A stretch of DNA of 64,000 nt from Flavobacterium marginilacus. Its GTDB lineage: Bacteria > Bacteroidota > Bacteroidia > Flavobacteriales > Flavobacteriaceae. This document shows, in pieces, positions 56,424 to 64,000 of the stretch; position 1 is the first letter of the stretch, and each line of letters begins with the position of its first letter. The stretch lies in the NCBI RefSeq assembly GCF_026870155.1, contig NZ_CP113975.1, forward strand, positions 5,208,001 to 5,272,000, written 5' to 3'. The notes under the pieces are model-generated. The model did not search any database. It saw only the letters and a list, made by a program, of their open reading frames with translations, and was not told the origin of the DNA. The position numbers and the translations under genes were made by a program.

Positions 56424-57269
56424 TTAATGGCTGGAACATCTAGAGCAAAGTACTAGTATCTTAATAATTGCAATTATTATAAAAATAACTGTCCTCGCAG
56501 AGATTCCAGATGAAGATCCTGATGATTCCTGGTTAGCAATATTAGCAAAAACTGTTTCCCTGTTTCTAAGCAAAACGTCTGTTAGATTTTGATCATAAGC
56601 TTTATAACCAGCCATTGAGGATATACATGCCATCAAAAAATCAGACTGCCTGTTCGCATTATAGCGCTCAGTGATAATATTCGTCAGACTCCGCACTTTA
56701 TCATCCATTTCGATAGAACTGAAAAAAGATAATAAATCATAAAAACTTCTGTACTGAATATATGAAATATCAGATTGATCTGTATTGACAGACTGAGTCA
56801 GCCTCATTAACAGAAAATCAATTTTAACAATTAATTTTTTATTCAGCTGAAAAAGAGCATCTTCTGGAAAACAGTCTTTGTATTCAAAAACATCAGCGAT
56901 AGTATCAAACTTGTTCTGGGATAAATATCCATCATAAAAAAGCACCAGATCATCTATAAGAAACTGATTGATAAAACCCTGAATTTTTTCAGAATCATAT
57001 ACTCTTTGTGGTGCAGGAAATTGGTGTCTCGAATAGTTTTTTTTAGAAAAAAGATTAAACAGAAGACGGTTTGAAACCACAAAATAGAGTTCTTGAGGGA
57101 ATTCCTTGAATGCCAAAACCAGATTATTGGCCGCATTAGTATCTATGTCAGGATTTATTCTTTTTTCAACATTAATCTGTTTTTCTATGCGGATTATTTC
57201 TTCTGGAGAAAAAGACTGGATATTGCTTTTATCAATCTTTAACTCTTCAAATAACTCAATTATATTCAT
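56424..57269 (-). CDS. Tail-anchored helical protein of unknown function
   Basis: This 281-residue protein is mainly alpha-helical, with a serine/glycine-rich linker (about 247-256) and one C-terminal membrane helix (about 258-275), followed by C-S-R-C-S-S-H. It looks tail-anchored in the cytoplasmic membrane with its body in the cytosol. No known domain was recognised. A good promoter lies just upstream, and the GrpE-like/Hsp70 pair is divergent, so a chaperone-related role is possible but unproven. Confidence 0.6.
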   Translation of the reverse strand: MNIIELFEELKIDKSNIQSFSPEEIIRIEKQINVEKRINPDIDTNAANNLVLAFKEFPQELYFVVSNRLLFNLFSKKNYSRHQFPAPQRVYDSEKIQGFINQFLIDDLVLFYDGYLSQNKFDTIADVFEYKDCFPEDALFQLNKKLIVKIDFLLMRLTQSVNTDQSDISYIQYRSFYDLLSFFSSIEMDDKVRSLTNIITERYNANRQSDFLMACISSMAGYKAYDQNLTDVLLRNRETVFANIANQESSGSSSGISARTVIFIIIAIIKILVLCSRCSSH

Positions 57270-57291
57270 ACTTTGTGCTAATTTTCAATCA

Positions 57292-57320
57292 CAAACATAG
57301 TCAATTTAAAGCTTTTGCAA
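57292..57320 (-). promoter_or_regulatory. Promoter of the tail-anchored protein gene
   Basis: The minus strand reads TTG (57320-57318), 18 nt, then TATGTTTG (57299-57292), a full consensus match. The start codon at 57269 follows about 22 nt later. Confidence 0.55.
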
Positions 57321-57407
57321 AACCTTTGATAAAAAATATTATTAGCAAATAACAACCTACAAAATAAATTGTAAATTGCCCATACCTAAAATCCAATTTA
57401 AAAATAT

Positions 57408-57695
57408 ATGAATGTAATAATAAACCAGCTGTTTGAAATTGAAAAAAAAGCGTTAGAACAAAACATTGATGGTTTTGAGCGAAATCTAAAAAGAATTTAC
57501 CACGAATTGGAAGAAAAAGGATATAAAATAATAAATCCGCTGGGAACAAATTATGACGAAAGAGACAGTTCTATTGAAGCGAACATACTTAATTCGAATT
57601 CAAAAAAAATAACCAAAGTCATCAGACCCACCATTTATAAAACAGAAAACGATACTTTTCAGCTGGTTCAGAAAGCAGTTGTAATCGTAGAATAA
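57408..57695 (+). CDS. Very short GrpE-like protein, likely partner of the downstream Hsp70
   Basis: This 95-residue protein begins with a short helix (about residues 1-35) and continues with a part that resembles the beta-domain of GrpE: G-Y-K-I-I-N-P-L-G-T-N-Y-D-E-R-D, then K-V-I-R-P-T-I-Y and a final L-V-Q-K-A-V-V-I-V. GrpE proteins exchange nucleotide on DnaK; usual ones have about 190 residues with a long N-terminal helix, absent here. The gene ends 13 nt before the Hsp70 gene, a strong sign of joint expression. The homology is judged by eye only. Confidence 0.55.
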   Translation: MNVIINQLFEIEKKALEQNIDGFERNLKRIYHELEEKGYKIINPLGTNYDERDSSIEANILNSNSKKITKVIRPTIYKTENDTFQLVQKAVVIVE

Positions 57696-57708
57696 CAGCA
57701 AGCAGTAT

Positions 57709-60195
57709 ATGAAAAATATAAATATCGGAATTGATTTGGGAACAACCAATTCGGGGATTGCAAAATATGACAACGGTAAAATCAGTATTTACAAAAACCC
57801 TGTTGGTTTCAAAGACACCATTCCATCTGTAGTTTCGTTCCGAAAAGGGCGGATTCAGATAGGCGAAAAAGCCAGAGAACACAGTGCGACAAATGCTGAA
57901 AATGTATTTTCGTCCTTCAAACGGAAAATGGGATCCGACGAAGTTTACTATATCAAAGACCTGGATAAAAACTGCAGCCCGATAGAACTGTCATCGATGG
58001 TTTTGAACGAGCTGGTTAATTTCGCTCAAGGCGAAAGTTTAAAATCGGCAGTGATTACGATTCCGGCTTCGTTCGATACAATTCAGTCCAATGCTACCAA
58101 AAAAGCAGGTTACCAAGCAGGTTTTGAAGAAATTGTTCTGCTTCAGGAACCAATTGCCGCCTGTCTGGCCTACTCCAATTCCTTGAATCTTGAAATTACC
58201 GAAGATAAAAAATGGCTGGTTTACGATTTTGGAGGCGGTACTTTTGACATCGCATTAATCAAAATCAATGAGCGCGAACTTAAGGTATTTGACCATAAAG
58301 GCAACAATTTCCTGGGAGGCGTCGATCTGGATACTTTATTTGTCGAGAAAATAATCTGCCCGAAAATAGAAAAACAGACTCAGGAAAAAAACCTTTGGGA
58401 GAAACTGATTTCCAAAGAAAATACAGATTACAACAAGCTGTTTTTTGAGCTTCTTTTCAAAGCAGAAGAAGCCAAAAAAGAACTTTCGATAAAAGAAACT
58501 TCCAGCATAGAAGTTGATTTCGACGAACTTTCCATTTCATTGGATCTGGACATCACCAGAAAAGAATTTGAAGCAATCATCAAAACCAAATTTGAAGAAT
58601 CCTTCCATCTGGTTGAAAAATTGATTAAAGATAATCTCTTAACCTTTTCGGACATCGAGCGCATTATCCTTGTCGGCGGTACAACTTACATTCCGTACAT
58701 ACGCCAGCAATTGCAGGAACGTACCCAAATTCAGGTGGAGACCAGTTTGGATCCGACAACAGCAGTAATCATTGGCGCAGCATATTATGCTGGTTCAAAA
58801 CCTTCGGAATTAATCGAAGAAGAAATTGTAAAAACACCTCAAGCCGAGCAGAACAGCATTCATGCCGAAACTATATATGAACCACATTCCAAAGATTCAG
58901 AAGAACTGATCGTAGTTCTTTTGACAGAATCATTTGACGGTTATTACAGAATTATACGTGCTGACGGCGGTTTTGACACAGGTCTTTTGAAAGCAAGCAA
59001 AAAAATAGCCGAGTTTGTTCCTCTGCTGGAAAAAACATCGAATCAGTTCACGCTGTTTTTATACGACAGTCAGCAAAAACAGGTATTCAGCAATGATTCT
59101 ATCCAGATTACAAATGGACTTTACAGTATTTTAGGCCAGCCGATTCCTAATGACATCTGCCTTGAGCTGGATGAAGAATCCGGTAAAAGCCACATGGAAA
59201 TTATCTTTAAGAAAAATGATATTCTGCCTTTAAAGAAAACGATTTATAAAACCTGCTCCAAAAACATTCTCAAAAACTCAGATCAAAAACTAATTATCAA
59301 TGTCGTTGAAGGAAATGCGGGAAGCATGGTCGGCAGTAATCAATCCATTGGTTACATCGAAATATCCGGCAGGGATTTTGACCAGGATTTAGTTAAAGGA
59401 ATGGATATTGAACTTAATTTCAAAGTTTCGGAATCACGGGATTTAAGCATCGATGTTTATATTAGTGCATTAGATCTGGAAATAAACGAAGTCTTCAATC
59501 CGCATCAAAGAATGATTTCCATCGACAAATTATCATCTGAAATCAAAAATGCCTTAGACGCTGTTACTGAAGAAATAAGAAATGAAGTTCAGAATGAAAA
59601 TTATGAATATTTGGCCAAATTAAAACGATCTGAAGAATCGCTGAGCATTCTTTACAATGAGGCATTGGAGAATAAAAATGACGCCATTACTGATAAAAAA
59701 TATCAAATCGATGAGCTGAAAAAAATCTATATTCAGGAATTTGATGATATTATCAGACACAAACATATACTATCTGAACTTGATGAATACAATAAGATAA
59801 AAGACAGTCTTTCTTTTTATATCGAAAAAGGCAGTCCGCGCCAAAAAGAAGAGTACGAAAAGATTATAAAAAACGAAAAGGAAATTCTGCAGTCCAACAA
59901 TAAATATCTGATCCGCAAAAAAAATAAAGAACTGGAAAGCCTGCTGGAAAATATTTATAACAATCAGGATGAAAGCTATATAGACTATTTTTATTATCTG
60001 CGTTTTGAAGATCCAAGCGTTTTCAAAGACCGTTCCAAACACAGCAAACTAATGCAGTTAGGCGAAAAAGCAATTGACAACTCCAACTTAACCGAATTGA
60101 AATCAATCTGCCATCAGCTGTATAATTTACTGATTGTTAAGCCCAAAAGAAAAGACGATTTCAATACATTTGACGGGAATCTTGGGATAAAATAA
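57709..60195 (+). CDS. Divergent Hsp70 family protein
   Basis: This 828-residue protein starts with the actin-like ATPase signature G-I-D-L-G-T-T-N-S near residue 6, then V-Y-D-F-G-G-G-T-F-D near 173 and I-L-V-G-G-T-T-Y-I-P near 322. The ATPase domain is thus complete (about 1-385). The remainder differs from DnaK: a possible beta-rich substrate region (about 400-600) and a long charged coiled coil (about 610-780), without a G-G-M-P-type tail. It is longer than DnaK (about 640). A GrpE-like gene precedes it directly. It may be a specialised chaperone; the substrate is unknown. Confidence 0.85.
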   Translation: MKNINIGIDLGTTNSGIAKYDNGKISIYKNPVGFKDTIPSVVSFRKGRIQIGEKAREHSATNAENVFSSFKRKMGSDEVYYIKDLDKNCSPIELSSMVLNELVNFAQGESLKSAVITIPASFDTIQSNATKKAGYQAGFEEIVLLQEPIAACLAYSNSLNLEITEDKKWLVYDFGGGTFDIALIKINERELKVFDHKGNNFLGGVDLDTLFVEKIICPKIEKQTQEKNLWEKLISKENTDYNKLFFELLFKAEEAKKELSIKETSSIEVDFDELSISLDLDITRKEFEAIIKTKFEESFHLVEKLIKDNLLTFSDIERIILVGGTTYIPYIRQQLQERTQIQVETSLDPTTAVIIGAAYYAGSKPSELIEEEIVKTPQAEQNSIHAETIYEPHSKDSEELIVVLLTESFDGYYRIIRADGGFDTGLLKASKKIAEFVPLLEKTSNQFTLFLYDSQQKQVFSNDSIQITNGLYSILGQPIPNDICLELDEESGKSHMEIIFKKNDILPLKKTIYKTCSKNILKNSDQKLIINVVEGNAGSMVGSNQSIGYIEISGRDFDQDLVKGMDIELNFKVSESRDLSIDVYISALDLEINEVFNPHQRMISIDKLSSEIKNALDAVTEEIRNEVQNENYEYLAKLKRSEESLSILYNEALENKNDAITDKKYQIDELKKIYIQEFDDIIRHKHILSELDEYNKIKDSLSFYIEKGSPRQKEEYEKIIKNEKEILQSNNKYLIRKKNKELESLLENIYNNQDESYIDYFYYLRFEDPSVFKDRSKHSKLMQLGEKAIDNSNLTELKSICHQLYNLLIVKPKRKDDFNTFDGNLGIK

Positions 60196-60209
60196 CAGTA
60201 TAAATTTAA

Positions 60210-60284
60210 ACCATATAAGTCATTTAAGCACATTTAAGAATCAATTTTATTAGCTTCTTACTTGTATTAAATGACTTATATGGT
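60210..60284. repeat. Intergenic palindrome after the Hsp70 gene
   Basis: Perfect 18-bp arms (accatataagtcatttaa / ttaaatgacttatatggt) enclose a 39-nt loop, 14 nt after the Hsp70 stop. It can act as transcript end for both the Hsp70 and the convergent antitoxin gene. Confidence 0.65.
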
Positions 60285-60379
60285 AAAAAACATGTAGTTA
60301 TTTTGTTCTTACTATTTTAAATCACATCAAGATTTCAAATAATCTGTAATTCAAAATCTGAATTTGTATTCTAAAAAAA

Positions 60380-60736
60380 TTAAGAACTGGGAAGAAATAC
60401 CTCAGCCGGAAGACTAAAATAATCTTTCAGTTTTTTTGCCATTTTAAGAGTGATTTCACGTTTGCCTGAAAGCACTGCCGAAACGTGCCCTTTCGTACCT
60501 ATTAAGGGTTCTAAATCTTTGTTTTTTAAACCCATTTCCTGCATTTTCATTTTAATAACTTCCAGCGCATCAAGTTCAGGCATTGAAAAATGTTTGTCCT
60601 CGAAATCTTTTATCAAAATAAGTAAAACAGCTAGTTCATCATCTTCGGGTGTGCCAGGTTCAGCATGAAATATTTCCATTGCACGTTTTACAGCAATTTT
60701 ATGTTCGGCTTCTGTTTTTATGACCTTCCAGTTCAT
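60380..60736 (-). CDS. higA: HigA-type antitoxin (XRE helix-turn-helix)
   Basis: This 118-residue protein has a C-terminal Cro/XRE-type helix-turn-helix (M-G-L-K-N-K-D-L-E-P-L-I-G then V-S-A-V-L-S-G-K-R, about residues 66-100) and an N-terminal part with E-D-D-E-L-A-V-L, as in HigA antitoxins of this HigBA type. HigA binds HigB and represses the operon. I chose the ATG at 60736, not the upstream Met at 60793, because it gives the usual N-terminus and follows the toxin's stop by 16 nt. The gene is intact although its toxin partner is broken. Confidence 0.85.
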   Translation of the reverse strand: MNWKVIKTEAEHKIAVKRAMEIFHAEPGTPEDDELAVLLILIKDFEDKHFSMPELDALEVIKMKMQEMGLKNKDLEPLIGTKGHVSAVLSGKREITLKMAKKLKDYFSLPAEVFLPSS

Positions 60737-61031
60737 TTTTTTATTTTTTATTTTACAGATGTAAATTTTCGTCAAACTCAATGGTTTCAACATCTATTTT
60801 ATCATATTCTTTATGCATTCCAAACCAAATTGAATAACACGCTTTTCGTCTAAATTTGAATGAAACCATTAATCTAAAATCATTTCCTTTGATGTTAAAA
60901 ACGACTCTTTGATTGTTTACTAAACTTGCATTTCTGTAAACTTCTTTGAGTTCATTAAAATTGTCAAAATCTTTTTTAGAAACTTCATTATACCATGTCA
61001 ATAATTAATTATTTGCAATTGGATATTTTTG

Positions 61032-62045
61032 AACCTGAACTCGATTAATAATTTTGGTTGAAAATTTTGTAGAAAAAGGTAAAATTTAGTATATTTAAAT
61101 TTCTGACAATTAAATATTTAACTAAACTCTACCTTATGATTTGTTTTGATAAAATTACAGATATTTTTTCTATTGTTGATGAATTTTGCAAAGATTTTGA
61201 TAAAACCACACAGTCTTTTCTGCTAGGAAAACCTTCCAAACGTCCTTCGATTATGTCAAAATCAGAAGTAATTACAATTTATTTACTTTTTCATTTGAGT
61301 GGTTTTCGCTGTTTCAAGCATTATTACATTTTTTATGTCCAAAAGCATATGCAAAATGAATTTCCTAATACAGTTTCTTATAATCGCTTTTTAGAACTAA
61401 TGCAAAGTGTTCTTTTGCCAATGACAATTTTTGCCAAAACCTGTTGCTTAGGCAATTGCACAGGCATTTCGTTTGTAGACTCAACACCAATTAGAGTTTG
61501 TAAAAACAAACGAATCAGTAGAAACAAAGTTTTTAAAGGTATTGCCACTACAGGGAAATCTACAATGGGCTGGTTTCATGGGTTTAAACTCCACATCATC
61601 ATTAATGACAAAGGAGAATTGTTAAGTTTTGCTGTAACTCAAGCCAACGTAGATGATAGAGAGCCACTGAAAAATGAGGGCTTTTTGAATGCTATTTTCG
61701 GAAAACTATTTGGTGATAAAGGATATATAAGCGAGAAACTCTCTCAATTATTATTTGTTGATGGAATCCAATTAATTACAAGTATTCGAAATAATATGAA
61801 AAATAGTTTGATGGAAATGAGTGATAAAATTTTACTCCGTAAACGTTCAATAATAGAAACGGTTAACGATGAACTTAAAAATATTTGCCAAGTTGAACAT
61901 TCTAGACATCGTTCATTTACCAACTTTTTGTCAAATCTTATCGCTGGAATAATTGCTTATAATTTTCTGCCTAAAAAACCTTCTTTGAAATACGAAACGA
62001 TTAAAACTAACCAATTGGCTGTATTTTATTAATCGAGTTCAGGTT
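61032..62045 (+). mobile_element. IS982-family insertion sequence
   Basis: A 1014-bp element has 20-bp perfect inverted ends (aacctgaactcgattaataa) and a TTG duplication on both sides (61029-61031 and 62046-62048). It holds one transposase gene. It is inserted in higB. Confidence 0.88.
61136..62032 (+). CDS. IS982-family transposase
   Basis: This 298-residue DDE transposase has the acidic residues in F-V-D-S-T-P-I (near residue 119), G-D-K-G-Y-I-S (near 200) and R-S-I-I-E-T-V-N-D-E-L-K (near 240). The N-terminal part has the family's W/F-rich helix region. It has the normal length and no interruption, so the element may still move. The stop lies inside the right inverted end. A start at 61136 is the first Met in frame. 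Confidence 0.9.
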   Translation: MICFDKITDIFSIVDEFCKDFDKTTQSFLLGKPSKRPSIMSKSEVITIYLLFHLSGFRCFKHYYIFYVQKHMQNEFPNTVSYNRFLELMQSVLLPMTIFAKTCCLGNCTGISFVDSTPIRVCKNKRISRNKVFKGIATTGKSTMGWFHGFKLHIIINDKGELLSFAVTQANVDDREPLKNEGFLNAIFGKLFGDKGYISEKLSQLLFVDGIQLITSIRNNMKNSLMEMSDKILLRKRSIIETVNDELKNICQVEHSRHRSFTNFLSNLIAGIIAYNFLPKKPSLKYETIKTNQLAVFY

Positions 62046-62259
62046 TTGAGTATAATAAATTATTGTGTTTCTGCTAATTATATTCATTGTCAAAGGTGTA
62101 AAATTGTTTTCATTTTGCAAACATTGTTTTGTCTTTCGATTCTAATTACTTTGAATTGAATCACCTGCTGAACAAAGTGATGAGAATTTACGACGCGAAG
62201 AATTTAGATAAGATTCTCAAAGATGTACAAATCTGCAATCTAGAATCGTTATTCTACAA

Positions 62260-63360
62260 TCAAACCGCCTCAAACATTTTCCCAGGCAGAGGCCGTATGA
62301 CGCCTTTCAATTCCATATTCAGCAATAAACCAGAAATCCTGTAAATGGGAAAATCGCAGTGGAGTGCAATAATATCCATCTGTTCTTTACCTGTTTTCAA
62401 AAGATAATCATAGACTTTCTGCTCATCATCATCAAGGGTGACAAACAGCTGTTTTTGAACCGCTTTGCTTTCCTGTGCAATATCCCAATTGAGATTATAA
62501 ATCAAATCGGCGGTGCAGGTGAGGATAATGGCCTTTTGGGTTTTGATTAAATTATTGCAGCCCTGACTGTATTTGTCGGTGGTGCGGCCTGGAACAGCAA
62601 ATACATCTCGGTTATAATCATTGGCCATATTGGCAGTAATGAGCGAACCGCCTTTATCAGCAGATTCTATGACAATCGTCGCTTCGGACATTCCGGCAAC
62701 GATGCGGTTGCGCCGGACGAAATTCTCTTTGTCAGGATTGGAAGTGCTCCAAAACTCAGTCATAAAACCGCCATTCTGTTCCATTTTGGCAACATACTTT
62801 TTATGGGGTTTGGGATAAATCTGGTTCAAACCATGAGCAACAACGCCAATCGTCTGCAGATCAAGATCCATCGCGAACTGATGTGCCACTATATCAACAC
62901 CATAAGCAAAACCGCTGACAATTATCGGATCCAGCGGAGCTAAATCTTCAATCAACTTTCGGCAGAATTCCGTTCCATAAGAAGTGATTTGGCGAGTCCC
63001 GACAATACTGATTATTTTGCGGTTTTTCAAATCGATGTTCCCAGACGAAAATAGTAAAACTGGTCCGTCAATGCAGTGTTTTAATCGATCTGGATAGCTG
63101 CTGTCCTGAAAACCTGACACGGCAATATTGTTCTTTTGAATAAAATCCAGTTCATTTTTGGCTTTATCAAAAATGGTTTTATCTTTGAAATTCTTTAGTA
63201 AAACCGTGCCTACACCATCAATGGAGGCAAGATGCTGGGATTTAGCTTTTAGAATATTTTCGGCTGTTTCAAAGTGAGTGAGCAGTTTTTTGGCCATAAT
63301 GTCGCCAACGCCCTCTATCCGAAGTAAAGCCAATGTGTAAAATAAATTTTCTTCTGACAT
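62260..63360 (-). CDS. dprA: DNA-processing protein DprA
   Basis: This 366-residue protein has an N-terminal helix-hairpin-helix pair (G-V-G-D-I-M-A-K-K-L near residue 17), a Rossmann-type core with G-T-R-Q-I-T-S-Y-G (near 115) and S-G-F-A-Y-G-V-D (near 143), and a C-terminal winged helix. DprA protects incoming single-stranded DNA and loads RecA during natural transformation. It is complete. A promoter-like pair lies at 63490-63462 on the minus strand. Confidence 0.95.
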   Translation of the reverse strand: MSEENLFYTLALLRIEGVGDIMAKKLLTHFETAENILKAKSQHLASIDGVGTVLLKNFKDKTIFDKAKNELDFIQKNNIAVSGFQDSSYPDRLKHCIDGPVLLFSSGNIDLKNRKIISIVGTRQITSYGTEFCRKLIEDLAPLDPIIVSGFAYGVDIVAHQFAMDLDLQTIGVVAHGLNQIYPKPHKKYVAKMEQNGGFMTEFWSTSNPDKENFVRRNRIVAGMSEATIVIESADKGGSLITANMANDYNRDVFAVPGRTTDKYSQGCNNLIKTQKAIILTCTADLIYNLNWDIAQESKAVQKQLFVTLDDDEQKVYDYLLKTGKEQMDIIALHCDFPIYRISGLLLNMELKGVIRPLPGKMFEAV

Positions 63361-63461
63361 ATCTTACAATTATAAGACAAATTTTTGAATATCAGAAAGC
63401 TTTAAAAATTTAAACCATTTCTTTTTTAGAATAAATACAAGAAATTGAGTTTTTTGCACAT

Positions 63462-63490
63462 CAAAAATAAAACATAAACAACTGATTCAA
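63462..63490 (-). promoter_or_regulatory. Likely dprA promoter
   Basis: The minus strand reads TTG (63490-63488), 18 nt, then TATTTTTG (63469-63462), a full match. The leader to the ATG at 63360 would be about 95 nt. Confidence 0.4.
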
Positions 63491-63530
63491 TAACACATAC
63501 AAATTGTTAATAAAAATTGTGAATAAAATT

Positions 63531-63559
63531 TTGATAACTATTCACGTTGCATAACTTTG
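63531..63559 (+). promoter_or_regulatory. Promoter of the HU/SPOR protein gene, almost touching the start codon
   Basis: TTG at 63531, an 18-nt spacer and TAACTTTG at 63552-63559 match the consensus. The ATG at 63565 is five bases after the box, so the message should have little or no leader, as for the gene at 37119. Confidence 0.55.
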
Positions 63560-63564
63560 TTAAC

Positions 63565-64000
63565 ATGAAAATAGAACTTTACATCGCGCAACTTTTATAC
63601 CGTTACCAATGTGTAACTCTTCCTGGTTTTGGAGCTTTTTTGGCCGAAATCCAATCGGCACAGCTGCTTGAAAGCTCGCATTCTTTTTTCCCGCCAAAAA
63701 AGACAATTTCCTTTAATCCTCATATAAAAAACAATGATGGATTATTGGCAAACCATATTGCTCAAGCCGAAAAAACTTCATATGATTATGCCGTAAGTGC
63801 TATTGAATATGAGGTTTTGAACTGGAAAAAAGCATTACACGAAAACCGTACTTTATCAATAAAAAACATTGGTATCCTTAACTTGAATACCGAAAACAAT
63901 ATTCTTTTTACTCCAAATGAACAAACAAATTACAATGCAAAGTCTTTTGGATTGACCACATTTGTTTCACCGGCAATAAAAAGAGAAATTGAACTTCCAA
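63565..64000 (+). CDS. HU-like and SPOR domain-containing protein, start only (partial)
   Basis: The first 145 residues are visible and the gene leaves the window. The start I-A-Q-L-L-Y-R-Y-Q-C-V-T-L-P-G-F-G-A-F fits the HU-like (CCDC81-type) N-terminal domain of Bacteroidota proteins that usually end with a peptidoglycan-binding SPOR domain. A second HU-like half (I-S-I-x-N-I-G-I-L pattern near residue 105) follows. Such proteins are thought to act at the cell envelope or division site. The C-terminal domain cannot be seen here. Confidence 0.7.
   Translation, partial: MKIELYIAQLLYRYQCVTLPGFGAFLAEIQSAQLLESSHSFFPPKKTISFNPHIKNNDGLLANHIAQAEKTSYDYAVSAIEYEVLNWKKALHENRTLSIKNIGILNLNTENNILFTPNEQTNYNAKSFGLTTFVSPAIKREIELP

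Larger units (their letters stand above)
60753..62087 (-). pseudogene. higB: HigB-type toxin gene split by an IS982-family element
   Basis: The downstream part (to 60753) encodes the main body of HigB: W-Y-N-E-V, R-V-V-F-N-I-K-G-N and the final M-H-K-E-Y-D-K-I-D. The missing start lies on the far side of the insertion: from the ATG at 62087 one reads M-N-I-I-S-R-N-T-I-I-Y-Y-T-Q. With the element 61032-62045 and one duplicated triplet removed, the two parts join in frame to about 105 residues, the normal HigB size. A TAA at 61007-61005 also interrupts the body, so the toxin is doubly inactivated. HigB toxins are mRNA interferases. Confidence 0.8.

Noticed and set aside
62129..62344. 71-codon plus-strand open frame between higB and dprA
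   Set aside because: It starts with TTG, overlaps the end of dprA in antisense by 85 nt and shows no recognisable family.

Overview
The window looks like a chromosomal piece of a gliding flavobacterium (Bacteroidota, Flavobacterium or a close relative). The evidence is a SprB-type giant gliding adhesin locus, T9SS-type surface proteins, promoters of the Bacteroidota form TTG-N17..21-TAnnTTTG, an AT-rich background with weak ribosome binding sites, and intergenic palindromes of a flavobacterial kind. No tRNA, rRNA or CRISPR array was seen.

Positions 1-36763 (minus strand) hold one gliding/secretion locus. It reads from a promoter at 36763-36734 through a small exported protein, a beta-helix-like exported protein, a SprC-position protein with a type B T9SS sorting domain, and a SprD-position protein that joins a PorP/SprF barrel, a very long Ala/Lys/Asp/Glu helix and a SPOR-like end. 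It then enters a giant SprB-like adhesin that starts at 28816 and runs off the left edge (about 9,600 codons in the window). The adhesin has a unique N-terminal third, eight copies of a 573-residue block (period 1719 nt) and about 4.5 copies of a different 600-residue block (period 1800 nt). Six frame breaks in the repeats form three pairs that restore frame. They sit at places where repeat copies differ or are joined, so assembly error is the leading explanation.

Positions 37107-43551 are housekeeping: a DNA polymerase III delta'-like protein, a DoxX-like membrane protein, an acyl-CoA thioesterase, recA with a clear terminator, a small inverted-repeat element (MITE-like), plsC-like acyltransferase, trpS and an Lrp-type regulator. 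Positions 43699-50102 hold a DUF1338 (HglS-like) enzyme, a SerB-SerA fusion and a large FAD/Fe-S dehydrogenase. Known family members of all three make or use D-2-hydroxyglutarate, which suggests a local metabolic link.

Positions 50276-57320 are more accessory: a voltage-gated K+ channel, a decayed MmcQ/YjbR gene, a frameshifted alpha/beta hydrolase, a YgjV-like membrane protein, a DUF1800-DUF1501 pair and two membrane proteins of unknown role. From 57408 a very short GrpE-like protein precedes a divergent Hsp70. At 60380-62087 a HigBA toxin-antitoxin locus has lost its toxin: an IS982-family element (61032-62045) splits higB, and the remaining part also carries a stop codon, while higA is intact. 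The window ends with dprA and the start of a SPOR/HU-like protein gene. The latter and the delta' gene have promoters so close to the ATG that their mRNAs may be leaderless.
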